DNA of 64,000 bases from assembly GCA_913057515.1 (NCBI GenBank), contig CAJXOJ010000006.1, forward strand, positions 25,464 to 89,463, in the 5' to 3' direction. Under the pieces are notes generated by a model. It did not search any database, had not been told where the DNA came from, and saw only the letters and a list, made by a program, of their open reading frames with translations. The position numbers and the translations under genes were made by a program. The DNA is from an uncultured Cycloclasticus sp. (GTDB lineage Bacteria; Pseudomonadota; Gammaproteobacteria; Methylococcales; Cycloclasticaceae). This document shows positions 1 to 15,798 of this stretch, piece after piece (position 1 is the stretch's first letter; every line of letters starts with the position of its first letter).

Positions 1-1295
1 TTAGGCACTTGGGCGAGCTCAAAAACAGTACTGTTTGCTTGTTGACGCACCCGAATAATATCACCAACAGCTAAGATCTCAGCAGCGGTTTTGGGTTGTT
101 TGCCTTGTTTGTTTTCATTAATGTATGGCCAAGCCCACTTTAAATTTTCCCAAGTAATGTCGGCGGTTAGGTTGTTTGATGTAATAATCGTTACACTCTT
201 ATCGGACAGAGAAGTCACTAGGGCGGGTTCTGTTTCACCTATCTTTTTATAGTTAGCTAAGGAGCTTAAGTCTATTTCTATTGAGTCTGTTGTTCTGAGT
301 TCAATATGTCCTAGCACGCCACGATAACCATGACGTCGGTCATATTGGTGTAAGGCATTTTTGACGGCATGATTGGCGGCACTTTGTTGAACGCTGTCAA
401 TGGTTGTGACTATGTGCATACCGGAGGTATAAATGTCATCGCCGTACATTTTATGTGCTTCGCGTCGAACCATTTCAGCTACATAGGGAGCTTCAACCTC
501 AACTAAGGGGGAGTGTAGTTGTGAAGTGATAGGCTCGGCAAGAGCAGTGTCATATTCAAGTTGACTAATATAGTGAAGGTCAAGAAGGCGGCTCAGGACA
601 TAGTTACGGCGAGACAAAGCTCTTTCTGGATTACTAATAGGATTGAAAGCTGAAGGTGCTTTTGGTAACCCAGCAATCATTGCTTGTTGCGCTAAAGAAA
701 GTTCGGCAAGGGAGGCGTTGTAATAGACTTGGGCTGCAGCTGCTATACCGTATGAGCGATGACCTAGATAAATTTTATTTAGATAAAGGGTTAAAATTTC
801 TTCTTTAGTCAGTTGGTCTTCAATGATGAAGGACAGCAATATTTCACGCAACTTTCTAGCGTAAGTTTTCTTTCTCGATAGGAAAAAGTTTCTAGCAACT
901 TGCATGGTAATGGTGCTGCCGCCTTGGGTTTTCTTACCGGTCAATACCAGTTGCACTGCGGCACGACTTAGGCCGATAAAATCTACGCCAGAGTGCTGGA
1001 AGAAGTCTTTATCTTCAGCAGCAAGGAATGCATTTATTTGATGGGTAGGGATATCGTTATAAAGCGTAGGAATGCGCTTTTTCTCTCCAAATTTCGCGAT
1101 GAGTAGGCCATCTCGACTATAAACACTCAGGGGGGTCTGCAACTGGATGTTTTTTAGCGAGTTAACATCCGGTAACGTAGGTAGTACCAAAAACTCAATA
1201 TACAAGACGATTGAAACGGCGAGCAATATGCTAATAATAGCCGTATATTTTAATGTTGCTTTAATCAAGCGCTTTAATGAGATATGTGGGGTCAT
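1..1295 (-). CDS. mrcA: Penicillin-binding protein 1A, 5' part (runs off window start)
   Basis: Bifunctional class A PBP that polymerises and cross-links peptidoglycan in the periplasm while anchored in the inner membrane. The reverse strand reads from an ATG at 1295 with no stop to base 1, giving 431 codons. Residues about 12–33 form a hydrophobic anchor. The GT51 transglycosylase domain follows, with EDKDFFQHSGV (catalytic Glu near residue 94) and then QGGSTITMQVARN. The PBP1a-type OB insert comes next; the penicillin-binding transpeptidase domain lies beyond the window edge. The gene is divergent from pilM, the usual gammaproteobacterial arrangement. No strong Shine-Dalgarno is visible at the chosen ATG, so the start could shift by a few codons. 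The family call is secure. Confidence 0.93.
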   Translation of the reverse strand, partial: MTPHISLKRLIKATLKYTAIISILLAVSIVLYIEFLVLPTLPDVNSLKNIQLQTPLSVYSRDGLLIAKFGEKKRIPTLYNDIPTHQINAFLAAEDKDFFQHSGVDFIGLSRAAVQLVLTGKKTQGGSTITMQVARNFFLSRKKTYARKLREILLSFIIEDQLTKEEILTLYLNKIYLGHRSYGIAAAAQVYYNASLAELSLAQQAMIAGLPKAPSAFNPISNPERALSRRNYVLSRLLDLHYISQLEYDTALAEPITSQLHSPLVEVEAPYVAEMVRREAHKMYGDDIYTSGMHIVTTIDSVQQSAANHAVKNALHQYDRRHGYRGVLGHIELRTTDSIEIDLSSLANYKKIGETEPALVTSLSDKSVTIITSNNLTADITWENLKWAWPYINENKQGKQPKTAAEILAVGDIIRVRQQANSTVFELAQVP

Positions 1296-1551
1296 GCCAA
1301 TACTAAATGAAAATAGAAAAGGAGTTAAGTAATACGAAGCTATTGTATTAGCATTGTGAAGGAAATCACATTAACCGTGGCTTAATAAACTTAATTTTAA
1401 AAAAACCGTAAAAGTTTAAAAATTAAGGCTATACTCTAAGTAAACGTTGTTAGTTATTGATTTTATGCTTGATTTCGTTATCTAGTTGTATTTTAATTAT
1501 TAAAAGCTCCTCGTGTGGTCGCGAGCGGGATTAAAGAGAAGGAAAAAAAGG
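1296..1551. promoter_or_regulatory. Divergent mrcA/pilM intergenic region
   Basis: This AT-rich spacer must hold promoters for both mrcA (leftward) and pilMNOPQ (rightward). A TATACT hexamer at 1430–1435 is a possible pilM -10, but no good -35 lies 17 bases upstream. GAGAAGGA near 1536–1543 serves as the pilM ribosome-binding site. No operator could be recognised. Confidence 0.3.
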
Positions 1552-2613
1552 ATGTCTTTTTTCAAACGTAATAACCCTAATGTATTGGGTATCGATGTCA
1601 GCTCATCGGCCGTCAAGCTTATTGAGCTCAGCCGCCATGGTTCAGGTTATCGAGTGGAAAGCTATGCAGTAGCAGCGTTGCCCGAGGGCGCAGTCATTGA
1701 CAATAACTTTGCCGATATTGACGCGATAGGTCAGGCTGTCACGACAGTTCTAGAACGCTCCGGCACAAAGTTAAAGCAAGCGGCACTCTCTGTTTCAGGC
1801 TCTGCAGTTATTACTAAAATTGTCGCAATTCCTGTTCCAGAAAACGATGCGGAACTTGACGCTCAAGTTGAAATGATTGCTGATCAATATATTCCCTATT
1901 CACTTGACGAAGTTAATTTAGATTATAGCGTCATTGGCCCGAATGAAAAAAACGCAGGGATGATTGATGTGCAGTTGGCGGCGTCAAGGCGTGAAAATAT
2001 AGACGATAGAGTGGCGGTGTTAGACCTGGCTGGGCTTAAAGCTAAAGTTGTTGATGTAGAGGCGTATGCTTTAGAGAATGCTTATGACCTCTTACACGGC
2101 ACCTTGCCTGATTATGGTCCAGATGCAACGATTGCCCTAGCAGATACGGGCTCTACAGTTACAACACTTAATATAATTCATAATAACAAGGTGATTTACT
2201 CTCGAGAGCAGGGCTTTGGTGGTAAGCAATTAACAGAAGAAATTCAGCGCCGATATGGCCTTTCGTATGAAGAAGCGGGAATGGCCAAAAAGCACGGTGG
2301 GCTACCCGATAGTTATATTACCGAAGTGTTGGACCCATTTAAAGATGTGATGTGCCAGCAAATTGGCCGTTCATTACAGTTTTTCTTTTCATCTAGTTCG
2401 CAGCATAGTGTTGATCACATCGTCCTTTCAGGGGGTACATCATCATTAGTTGGTATTGATGCATTGCTAGAAGAAAAACTAGGAACACCAACAACGGTAG
2501 CGAACCCTTTTTCTCAAATGACATTGGCGCCAAAAGTGAAGGCTCAGGCGCTAAATAATGATGCACCGGCAATGATGATTGCAACGGGTCTAGCATTAAG
2601 GAGTTTTGATTAA
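1552..2613 (+). CDS. pilM: Type IV pilus assembly protein PilM
   Basis: Actin-like cytoplasmic ATPase that docks on the short N-terminal tail of PilN and starts the inner-membrane alignment complex PilMNOP. The 353-residue product begins MSFFKRN, followed by LGIDVSSSAVK, the phosphate-binding loop of actin/FtsA-type folds, and later ADTGS and LSGGTS nucleotide-site loops. The frame is open back to a GTG at 1513, but the ATG at 1552 has a purine-rich ribosome-binding site about nine bases upstream and gives the normal PilM N terminus, so I chose it. First gene of pilMNOPQ; its stop shares one base with the pilN start (TAATG), implying translational coupling. Confidence 0.95.
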   Translation: MSFFKRNNPNVLGIDVSSSAVKLIELSRHGSGYRVESYAVAALPEGAVIDNNFADIDAIGQAVTTVLERSGTKLKQAALSVSGSAVITKIVAIPVPENDAELDAQVEMIADQYIPYSLDEVNLDYSVIGPNEKNAGMIDVQLAASRRENIDDRVAVLDLAGLKAKVVDVEAYALENAYDLLHGTLPDYGPDATIALADTGSTVTTLNIIHNNKVIYSREQGFGGKQLTEEIQRRYGLSYEEAGMAKKHGGLPDSYITEVLDPFKDVMCQQIGRSLQFFFSSSSQHSVDHIVLSGGTSSLVGIDALLEEKLGTPTTVANPFSQMTLAPKVKAQALNNDAPAMMIATGLALRSFD

Positions 2614-3170
2614 TGGCTAAAATTAACCTTCTTCCGTGGCGTGAAGAGCTTCGTAGGCAGAGACAAACTGATTTTTTGATATTTTTAGGCATGGGTGTGC
2701 TGGCGTCAGTTTTAATAATGGTGATGGTGCACTTTGTGATTGAGGGGCTTATTGAGACACAAAATAATCGTAACCATTTTATACAGAATGAGATTTCGGT
2801 TTTAGATAAAAAAATTAAAGAAATTAAAGCGCTTGATAAAACCAAAAGTAAATTATTGGCTAGAATGGAAGTCATTCAGCGGCTACAAAGTAGCCGCCCA
2901 GAAATTGTTCATATGTTTGATCAACTGGCAAAAACAGTACCAGAAGGCGTTCATCTTACTAAGTTTAATCAGAGTGGTAATAAACTTATCATTGAGGGAA
3001 ATGCGCAGTCTAACACGAGAGTATCAGCTTATATGCGTAATTTAGAGCAATCCCCTTGGTTAAAAGGAACAGATTTGAACGCAATTCGTTCAAAGGGCGT
3101 TGATGCTAATAGCTTCACCTTAAAAGTTGCTCAGACTAAAATCGGGGAGCCTACGGAGGGGAATAGATGA
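2613..3170 (+). CDS. pilN: Type IV pilus inner-membrane protein PilN
   Basis: Bitopic inner-membrane protein of the pilus alignment complex. Its cytoplasmic tail carries the INLLPWRE motif (residues 4–11), known in the family to insert into PilM. One transmembrane helix at about residues 22–45 follows, then a periplasmic coiled coil and a ferredoxin-like domain that pairs with PilO. At 185 residues it is normal length. It overlaps pilM by one base and pilO by four (ATGA), so the five pil genes are almost certainly one coupled operon. No oddities seen. Confidence 0.94.
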   Translation: MAKINLLPWREELRRQRQTDFLIFLGMGVLASVLIMVMVHFVIEGLIETQNNRNHFIQNEISVLDKKIKEIKALDKTKSKLLARMEVIQRLQSSRPEIVHMFDQLAKTVPEGVHLTKFNQSGNKLIIEGNAQSNTRVSAYMRNLEQSPWLKGTDLNAIRSKGVDANSFTLKVAQTKIGEPTEGNR

Positions 3171-3751
3171 ATTTTGATGAGATTAATTGGGATTTTAATG
3201 AGGCAGGTAATTGGCCGAACAGTATAAAAGTAGCAGCTATTGCGGTTGTAAGTGTTACTTTGTTGGTTGCTTGGATTTACTTTGACACGGTAGATCAGTG
3301 GGATGGACTAAAGAAGGTCGAGAAAAAAGAAATAGCCTTAAAGAAGACCTTTGAGCGAAAGCAGGCGAAAGCGGTAAACCTTGAGGCATACAAGCAGCAG
3401 CTAGTCGACATGCAGCAACAATTCGGCGCTATGTTGCAACAACTGCCGAATAAAACACAAATTGCAGATTTATTAGTAGATGTTTCTCAGGCCGGTTTAG
3501 CCAGTGGTTTGGAGTTTAGTTTGTTTCAACCATCAGGTGAAAAACGAAAAGACTTTTATGCTGAAAAACCTATTAAGTTAACAGTTGTGGGCAGTTATCA
3601 TGAATTTGGTGAATTTGTGAGTAATTTAGCCGCCCTACCACGCATCGTAACGCTACATAATGTGTCGCTGGCGCCTGCAGGGAAAGGTGGGGGTATGACA
3701 ATGAACGCAACAGCTAAAACATATCGTTATCTAGATGAGGATAATAAATGA
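3167..3751 (+). CDS. pilO: Type IV pilus inner-membrane protein PilO
   Basis: Partner of PilN in the periplasmic part of the alignment complex that links the motor platform to the PilQ secretin through PilP. The 194-residue product has a short cytoplasmic N terminus, one membrane helix at about residues 20–40, a Lys/Glu/Gln-rich coiled coil at about 50–110, and a C-terminal ferredoxin-like fold containing GSYHEFGEFVSNLAALPRIV, a characteristic PilO segment. ATGA overlaps join it to pilN upstream and pilP downstream. Confidence 0.94.
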   Translation: MNFDEINWDFNEAGNWPNSIKVAAIAVVSVTLLVAWIYFDTVDQWDGLKKVEKKEIALKKTFERKQAKAVNLEAYKQQLVDMQQQFGAMLQQLPNKTQIADLLVDVSQAGLASGLEFSLFQPSGEKRKDFYAEKPIKLTVVGSYHEFGEFVSNLAALPRIVTLHNVSLAPAGKGGGMTMNATAKTYRYLDEDNK

Positions 3752-4290
3752 TGAGCGGCCTCGATTTGAATAAATGTATAAAGCTTTTAGTATCAATGGT
3801 GTTAATGGTTGCCCTTACAGCTTGTGTGAGTGAAGAATTTGATGATTTGAAATCTTATGTCTCACAGGTGAAGTCTAAACCAGCAGCTCCTATAGAGCCA
3901 ATGCCGATTATAAAATCTTATGAAGCATTTAATTATAATGCAGCAGGCTTACGTAACCCATTTGAAAAACTAGATGAGCCTCAGGTATTAACGGAAATGG
4001 TAAGTGCAGAAGGGCCTGGGCCAGATTTAGAGCGTGGAAAAGAAGAGTTAGAAGCATACCCATTAGATACGTTACGCATGGTAGGAACCCTCTCGAGAGA
4101 CGGAAAACTTTGGGGTCTTGTAAAGGCAAATGATGGCGTTATACATCGGGTTCAAGCGGGTAATTACCTAGGTCAAAATTTTGGCAAGATTGTTGGGGTG
4201 CAAGATCAGCAAATAGATCTGGCAGAATGGGTTGCTACAACTACGGGCAAGTGGCAGGAAAGAGAAGCTTCTTTAGCTCTAGTTGAATAA
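3748..4290 (+). CDS. pilP: Type IV pilus lipoprotein PilP
   Basis: Inner-membrane lipoprotein that bridges PilN/PilO and the periplasmic N domains of PilQ. A lipobox ending LTAC places the lipidated cysteine near residue 26. A disordered proline-rich stretch follows, then the conserved GLRNPFEKL segment that contacts PilN/PilO, and a C-terminal beta-sandwich (DTLRMVGTLSRDGKLWGLVKA) that contacts PilQ. At 180 residues it has the family's usual size. It overlaps pilO by ATGA, and its stop abuts the long-frame start of pilQ. Confidence 0.93.
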   Translation: MMSGLDLNKCIKLLVSMVLMVALTACVSEEFDDLKSYVSQVKSKPAAPIEPMPIIKSYEAFNYNAAGLRNPFEKLDEPQVLTEMVSAEGPGPDLERGKEELEAYPLDTLRMVGTLSRDGKLWGLVKANDGVIHRVQAGNYLGQNFGKIVGVQDQQIDLAEWVATTTGKWQEREASLALVE

Positions 4291-4334
4291 TGAAGAGAGA
4301 ATTGACAATGAAACATGTAAATAAGGAAAAATTC

Positions 4335-6464
4335 ATGCGCAAGTTTAATACAAGTGGATGGGGCGTACTAAAGCAAAAGGCGCAGATCGTAAAAGGAGTT
4401 CTTGTGGTGGCCTGTTGGGCGTCAATGTCAGTTGTTTCTGCTCAGGCAGCCACTTTAGAGAACATTCAATTTTCTGGTTTACCCGGAAACAAGGTGCAAC
4501 TTGAATTAAAGTTAGACTCGGCCCCGGGAGAGTTAAAGACGTTTAGTACAGACAATCCAGCGCGAATCGCTATAGACCTTTTAGGCGTGAATAATGAAGC
4601 TGGTAAAACGACTATCCCGATTAATATTGGTAAGGCGGTTAGTGTAAGGGCGCTAGAGGCGGGTGGTAGAACGCGCGTGGTCTTAAGTCTTAATGATGCC
4701 GCCCCTTATGCTACAAAAATCGAAGGTAATAGTGTATTTGTTACATTAGGTAATGTAACAAGTGCTCCAATTATAGGCCGGTCAGCTGGCGTAACTGCGA
4801 CCGCTAAAGCTAAAGCAGTAAGTGGTGTGGACTTTAGGCGAGGGGAAGAAGGTGAGGGACGAGTACTTGTTAGCCTGACGGACACCTCATCAGTGGTGGA
4901 TGTTAAGCAAGAAGGCAACAGAGTTATTGTTGATATTCAAGATACTGCTTTACCAAGTGAATTAGCCAATAGCTTAGATGTATTAGATTTTGCAACACCG
5001 GTTAAAACGATTGATGTCATGCCATCTGGTAGTAATGCTCGCTTGTCGATAGCTGCAATTGGTCATTATGAGTTTTTATCTTATCAAATGGATGAGCTGT
5101 TAACGGTTGAATTTAAGCCACTTACAAAGCAGCAGCAAGAAGAGTTAGTAGCTGATAAGTTCCCTTATACGGGCGAGAAGCTTTCTTTGAACTTTCAAAG
5201 TATAGAAGTTCGTTCAGTCTTGCAGTTATTGGCAGACTTTACTGATATGAATCTTGTTGCCAGCGACTCAGTTGGCGGTAGTGTCACCTTACGTTTGAAT
5301 AATGTGCCTTGGGACCAAGCATTAGATATTATATTAAAAAGCAAAGGTTTGGCGAAGCGCATTACAGGGAACGTAATGATGGTTGGGCCCCAGGCAGAAG
5401 TCGCGGCGCAAGAAAAGTTAGAGTTAGAAGCTAAAAAACAAGTCGTTGAGCTATCTCCGTTGCTAACAGAGTTTTTCGAAGTAAGTTATGCAAAAGCATC
5501 AGACCTAGTGGCTATATTAAAGTCAACAGGCAGTAGAGGCGGTGATAAAAATGATAGGCTTATTTCTAGTAGAGGTAATGTAACGGTAGATCAAAGAACG
5601 AATACCTTATTAGTACAAGAAACTGGTGAAAAGCTAGTAGAGATTCGTAGAATTATAGAACGTTTAGATCGCCCTGTGCGTCAAGTGATGATTGAATCGC
5701 GGATAGTGATTGCAAATGATGATTTTACACGTGATTTAGGGGTTAGGTTTGGCCTGACGGGAATAACAGGAGGAGGTGTTGCTACGGGAGATGCGACTAC
5801 AGTAGTGGGTGGAGCCTTGGCAAACGGGGTTACTGTTGGTGCTGGGAGTATCTTTGATGTGGATGGAAGTGAAGGTTTAATGGTTGATTTGCCTGCAGCG
5901 AGTCCTGCAGGGGCTATACAGTTTATTGTTGGTAAAATTGGTAGTTCATTATTGCAGTTAGAGCTGTCAGCCTTGCAAACAGAGGCAAAGGGTGAGGTTA
6001 TTTCTAGCCCGCGTGTGATAACGTCAGACCAAATTGAAGCTGAAATTAGTCAAGGTGTTGAAATACCTTTCCAAGAAGCCTCATCATCGGGTGCAACGTC
6101 AACTAGCTTTGAAGAAGCTGAGTTAAAATTAACGGTGACCCCAAGAATAACACCGGATGATCGAATTAATTTAGAGCTGAATATAACCAAAGATTCACCT
6201 GACTTTTCAAATGTTCAACCTGGTGGTGTGCCGATTAATACTCAAGAAGTTGATACGACAGTATTAGTGGATAATGGTGATACAGTTATTCTCGGTGGTA
6301 TTTATGAGCGATCAAAAGACAATAGTGTACGTAAGGTACCGTTTTTTGGAGATTTACCAGGGGTTGGTGTTTTGTTTAAAAAGAGCTTTAAACAAGATAA
6401 TAATAGGGAGTTGTTATTCTTTATTACACCTAAAATTCTAAAAGATAATTTAACGGTGAATTAA
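4335..6464 (+). CDS. pilQ: Type IV pilus secretin PilQ
   Basis: Outer-membrane secretin through which the pilus fibre passes. After the signal peptide (cleavage expected after VSAQA) come two AMIN peptidoglycan-binding domains, a secretin/TonB short N-terminal domain, an N1 domain (LTEFFEVSYAKASDLVAILKS) and the C-terminal secretin barrel (GVEIPFQEA, LKLTVTPRITPDD, VILGGIYE). The frame is open from ATG 4290, overlapping the pilP stop, with another ATG at 4308. The ATG at 4335 has AAGGA seven bases upstream and gives a compact signal peptide, so I prefer it; the longer start would yield 724 residues. Last gene of the pil operon, followed by a terminator. Confidence 0.94.
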   Translation: MRKFNTSGWGVLKQKAQIVKGVLVVACWASMSVVSAQAATLENIQFSGLPGNKVQLELKLDSAPGELKTFSTDNPARIAIDLLGVNNEAGKTTIPINIGKAVSVRALEAGGRTRVVLSLNDAAPYATKIEGNSVFVTLGNVTSAPIIGRSAGVTATAKAKAVSGVDFRRGEEGEGRVLVSLTDTSSVVDVKQEGNRVIVDIQDTALPSELANSLDVLDFATPVKTIDVMPSGSNARLSIAAIGHYEFLSYQMDELLTVEFKPLTKQQQEELVADKFPYTGEKLSLNFQSIEVRSVLQLLADFTDMNLVASDSVGGSVTLRLNNVPWDQALDIILKSKGLAKRITGNVMMVGPQAEVAAQEKLELEAKKQVVELSPLLTEFFEVSYAKASDLVAILKSTGSRGGDKNDRLISSRGNVTVDQRTNTLLVQETGEKLVEIRRIIERLDRPVRQVMIESRIVIANDDFTRDLGVRFGLTGITGGGVATGDATTVVGGALANGVTVGAGSIFDVDGSEGLMVDLPAASPAGAIQFIVGKIGSSLLQLELSALQTEAKGEVISSPRVITSDQIEAEISQGVEIPFQEASSSGATSTSFEEAELKLTVTPRITPDDRINLELNITKDSPDFSNVQPGGVPINTQEVDTTVLVDNGDTVILGGIYERSKDNSVRKVPFFGDLPGVGVLFKKSFKQDNNRELLFFITPKILKDNLTVN

Positions 6465-6472
6465 ATTTAGTT

Positions 6473-6513
6473 AGGCATAAAAAAACGGGGCAAAGCCCCG
6501 TTTTTTTATGCCT
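6473..6513 (+). terminator. Rho-independent terminator after pilQ
   Basis: A perfect stem ACGGGGC/GCCCCGT with an AAA loop is followed by seven T residues. The stem is extended by the complementary flanks AGGCATAAAAAA and TTTTTTATGCCT, so the hairpin may work in both directions. It separates pilMNOPQ from aroK. Confidence 0.93.
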
Positions 6514-6580
6514 AGAGTTTATGGGCGCCGGCCCACTCGTGGTATAGTTTTGCCCATACGAAAAACCTAAATATTAAGAA

Positions 6581-7099
6581 ATGCCTAAAAAAAATAACAT
6601 TTATCTTGTCGGCCCCATGGCAGCAGGCAAATCAACGATTGGGAGATTATTAGCTAAACGATTAAAGAAAGAGTTTTATGATACAGACGCTGAAATAATA
6701 AAGTGTACAGGCGTAGAAATTTCATTGATATTTGAGCTTGAAGGTGAAGAGGGATTTAGAAAAAGAGAGACAGAAAAGCTGAGGTTGCTATCTGACGAAA
6801 AAGGAGCGGTTATTGCAACAGGTGGTGGTATTATTTTAAACGAAGAAAACCGCCAACGTATGCAAGAGACAGGGTGGGTTATTTACTTAAAGTGTTCTGT
6901 CGATCAACAATTAAGCCGAACACGGTTTGATACAAAAAGGCCTTTGTTGCAAATTGAAAACCCGCGAAAAAAGCTGGAGGAATTAATGCAGCATCGAGCA
7001 CCATTGTACGAATCAATAGCCGATATGATGATTAGCACGAATAAAACGAATAGTAAAAAAGTCATTTCAAATATTCTCGAACGATTAAATAACAGATGA
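6581..7099 (+). CDS. aroK: Shikimate kinase
   Basis: Phosphorylates shikimate to shikimate 3-phosphate with ATP, the fifth step of the chorismate pathway, in the cytoplasm. The 172-residue product has the Walker A loop GPMAAGKST (residues 11–19), the substrate-binding DTD (34–36), the FRKRE arginine segment near 59–63 and the GGG loop at 81–83. All key positions are present. It follows the pilQ terminator, so it needs its own promoter, which I could not identify. Its stop overlaps the aroB start by ATGA, which suggests coupled translation. Confidence 0.96.
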   Translation: MPKKNNIYLVGPMAAGKSTIGRLLAKRLKKEFYDTDAEIIKCTGVEISLIFELEGEEGFRKRETEKLRLLSDEKGAVIATGGGIILNEENRQRMQETGWVIYLKCSVDQQLSRTRFDTKRPLLQIENPRKKLEELMQHRAPLYESIADMMISTNKTNSKKVISNILERLNNR

Positions 7100-8199
7100 A
7101 AAGCGAATTGGAAGTATTAAATGTAGAGCTTGGCGAGCGAAGTTACCCCATTTATATTGGTCAGGGAGTGCTAAATGAGCAACAAATATTAGAGGAGTAT
7201 ATTGATGCTCAGCAGGTATTAATTGTAACGAATGAAACTATTGCACCTATTTACTTAAGCCATTTTGTCGACCAGTTTTCCGAAAACATAGTCGTTAAAA
7301 CATCGATCCTACCTGATGGGGAAGTGTTTAAAAACTTAGAAAACTTAAATAAAATTTTTGATGCGCTTTTAGAAAATAAGTGTAACCGTCAAGTAACATT
7401 GATCGCATTGGGTGGCGGAGTTATTGGAGATATGACGGGTTTTGCTGCCGCCTGTTATCAAAGAGGAGTGAATTTTATTCAGGTGCCTACCACCTTGCTT
7501 TCACAAGTAGATTCATCAGTAGGTGGTAAAACAGGCGTTAATCATCAACTTGGAAAAAACATGATCGGAGCATTTTATCAGCCAAAATGTGTTCTGATTG
7601 ATACCACCGTACTGTCAACATTACCTGACCGAGAGTTGAGTGCGGGGATTGCAGAAGTCATTAAATATGGCGCGATATGCGATTTACAGTTTTTTGAATG
7701 GCTTGAGCAAAACATAGACAACTTGTTGCTACGAGATAATGCAGCGTTAACGTATGCCATCAAGACCTCATGCAAAAAGAAAGCAGAGGTTGTAGCGAAG
7801 GATGAGAAAGAGTCGGGTATTCGGGCAACACTGAATTTTGGTCATACATTCGGGCATGCTATAGAAACTCAAATGGGATACGGCGAATGGCTTCATGGAG
7901 AAGCGGTTGCAGTAGGTATGTGTTTGGCGGCAGATTTATCAGAAAAGTTAGGTTGGCTATCAGCTGAGGATAATACTCGAATAAGGTCATTATGCGCGAA
8001 AGCGAACTTACCTATTGTACAGCCGCAAACAATGGCCGCACTAGACTTTATTAAGCATATGAAGGTCGATAAAAAAAATGTGTCAGCATCTATTAGGTTG
8101 GTTTTATTAAAAAAATTAGGTGAGGCAACCATATATGATTGCACTGATGAAACCTTAATTAACGAGGTAGTCAATCGGCACAGTCGGGTGGCTAGTTAA
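7096..8199 (+). CDS. aroB: 3-dehydroquinate synthase
   Basis: NAD- and metal-dependent cyclase that converts DAHP to 3-dehydroquinate, the second step of the shikimate pathway; a DAHP synthase gene also lies in this window. The 367-residue product carries [13 protein letters not shown] (nucleotide binding), [19 protein letters not shown] (substrate loop) and the metal ligands in [17 protein letters not shown] and WLHGEAV. Length and motifs are typical. It overlaps aroK by four bases and is followed without a gap by the damX-like gene, the familiar aroK–aroB–damX order. Confidence 0.96.
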   Translation: MKSELEVLNVELGERSYPIYIGQGVLNEQQILEEYIDAQQVLIVTNETIAPIYLSHFVDQFSENIVVKTSILPDGEVFKNLENLNKIFDALLENKCNRQVTLIALGGGVIGDMTGFAAACYQRGVNFIQVPTTLLSQVDSSVGGKTGVNHQLGKNMIGAFYQPKCVLIDTTVLSTLPDRELSAGIAEVIKYGAICDLQFFEWLEQNIDNLLLRDNAALTYAIKTSCKKKAEVVAKDEKESGIRATLNFGHTFGHAIETQMGYGEWLHGEAVAVGMCLAADLSEKLGWLSAEDNTRIRSLCAKANLPIVQPQTMAALDFIKHMKVDKKNVSASIRLVLLKKLGEATIYDCTDETLINEVVNRHSRVAS

Positions 8200-9639
8200 G
8201 TGGATACAAGCCACTCAAAGAAGCAAACAGATCATTTGGAAAATTTCTTCCCAGCAGAAAGGCAGCGCAGGCTCGATTTAATACTTCACCTAATTCCTAA
8301 TACAAGGCAAACCATTCTGCTGAGAGGTCCAGAGCAGTCAGGCAAATCCTTTTTTATTAGCGAGCTTCACAAGCAGGTCGATAAAAACTGGCAATGTTGT
8401 TCTATTCAAGCAGATCAGTTAATGCAAACTGATGAACCGTTGCGAGTGTTAGCGGAGGCCATTAATGGGCTAGATGAAAAAAATCATCAAATACTGGTTA
8501 GATTAGAGTCATGGTCTAAACTCGGCCAAAAAGTGATTGTTTGTGTTGAGAATGTGCATCTCTTAGCTGTAGAGCAGCTTAATTTTTTATTTAAGTTGGT
8601 AGATAATTACGAGTGTATCCACATCGTATTAACATCATCGGAGAATTTAGGCAGCTCCATGGAGTCTCGCTGTCAGTTGGTAGACCTTGAACCCTTGTCG
8701 CAAAAACAAAGCAAACAGTATGCGAAGTTATGGCTGCAAAGCAAAGGGTTGGAGTTTGCCAACTTAGCAGGACTTGATGATGTAGTTTTATTTATCGAAA
8801 CAGGAGGCTTGCCTGGACGAATAAATGATGTGCTAGTGCAAATGTCTAATAAGCCGATTATAGGGGAGTCAAAAAAAACCGTAGGTAGGTTGCCAATGAT
8901 CTGGCTGGTAAGTTTAACGGTCCTGGTAGCTAGTGTGTTAATGATTATATTTTTATACTCTGAGGAAGAAAATAGAACAATAGAATCGGTAACGCAGATC
9001 GATAAACCAGCGCAAGAAGTAACAAGTCGGCCGTTAGCATCATCGGTGTTAGATAACGCAATCAAGGAGCCGGTTATTAACAAAGAAGTAGAGCGAGTTA
9101 ACAAGGTGATGCCTGTTCTTAAAGCAGACCCCGTACCAATCGCTTTATCATCACCTCTAATTCAGCAAGAAAAAAACCTGCCTCCAGAGATTATAAAAAA
9201 ACCTCCAGCTGCTAAAGATAATGTTTCATTACAAGCGCCAGAGACTAAAAACCTACAAGCAAAGCCAGCGGTTGCTGAAGAGGCATCAATATTACCTAAA
9301 GAAGAAAAAGCTATTGCTGAAAGCCCCAAAGAATTAGATGAGCTGCAGGAACATACGCTTTGGGTGAAAAGTCGTGACAAAAACCACTACACTTTGCAAC
9401 TAATAGGCGTCTCGACCGAAGAGTCAGCGAATAACTATATCCTTAGGCATAAAGAGCTTCAACCATTGCATTTTTTTCAAAATAAAAAGAACAAAGGTCA
9501 ATGGTACAGTGTTATTTATGGTGACTTTGCTAATAAAGAGAAGGCGCTAGAAGCATCTAGGCGCCTGCCATCGTCATTGGGTAAGTTGAAACCGTGGGCG
9601 CGAAGTTTTGATGGGATACAGGCCGATCTTTTGGAGTAG
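8200..9639 (+). CDS. damX: DamX-like ATPase/SPOR-domain cell-division protein
   Basis: Probable septal-ring protein. The 479-residue product starts at a GTG directly after the aroB stop. It has an N-terminal AAA-type domain with Walker A GPEQSGKS (residues 43–50), one transmembrane segment at about 231–252, a long Pro/Lys/Glu-rich periplasmic linker, and a C-terminal SPOR domain from about residue 385 (HYTLQLIGVSTEESANNY, then WYSVIYGDFANKEKA). SPOR domains bind denuded glycan strands at the septum. The ATPase–TM–SPOR order and the aroKB context match DamX of other gammaproteobacteria, though E. coli DamX has a degenerate N-terminal part. Confidence 0.85.
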   Translation: MDTSHSKKQTDHLENFFPAERQRRLDLILHLIPNTRQTILLRGPEQSGKSFFISELHKQVDKNWQCCSIQADQLMQTDEPLRVLAEAINGLDEKNHQILVRLESWSKLGQKVIVCVENVHLLAVEQLNFLFKLVDNYECIHIVLTSSENLGSSMESRCQLVDLEPLSQKQSKQYAKLWLQSKGLEFANLAGLDDVVLFIETGGLPGRINDVLVQMSNKPIIGESKKTVGRLPMIWLVSLTVLVASVLMIIFLYSEEENRTIESVTQIDKPAQEVTSRPLASSVLDNAIKEPVINKEVERVNKVMPVLKADPVPIALSSPLIQQEKNLPPEIIKKPPAAKDNVSLQAPETKNLQAKPAVAEEASILPKEEKAIAESPKELDELQEHTLWVKSRDKNHYTLQLIGVSTEESANNYILRHKELQPLHFFQNKKNKGQWYSVIYGDFANKEKALEASRRLPSSLGKLKPWARSFDGIQADLLE

Positions 9640-9727
9640 CCTATCGGCAAAGTAAGTTTGTTTAACGTGGAAGGTGGGTTGTTAGAGCACATATTTGTAT
9701 TGAACTGGCGGTAGCGTATCCGTAAAA

Positions 9728-9756
9728 TTGAAAAGTTCTTGTCTGATTGCTATAAT
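9728..9756 (+). promoter_or_regulatory. Sigma-70 promoter for gltBD
   Basis: TTGAAA at 9728–9733 and a perfect TATAAT at 9751–9756 are separated by exactly 17 bases. The predicted start would leave a leader of roughly 55–60 bases before the gltB GTG at 9820. AAGG a few bases before the GTG is the likely ribosome-binding site. No leucine- or nitrogen-regulator site was recognised. Confidence 0.8.
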
Positions 9757-9819
9757 GTCCGGCCGACTTGCGTGTTAGTAAGTTGTATTTTTAATAACTA
9801 AGTACATAAGGTTAGCCGA

Positions 9820-15737
<5,918 letters not shown>

Positions 15738-15798
15738 CAGGCTTCAACAGACGTTCTCTATATAAATATATAGCTTTTTAATTTTAGAGTATTAAATA

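Noticed and set aside
2393..2875. Reverse-strand open frame over pilM/pilN
   Set aside because: It lies fully antisense to two conserved genes and its translation resembles no protein family; a shadow frame.
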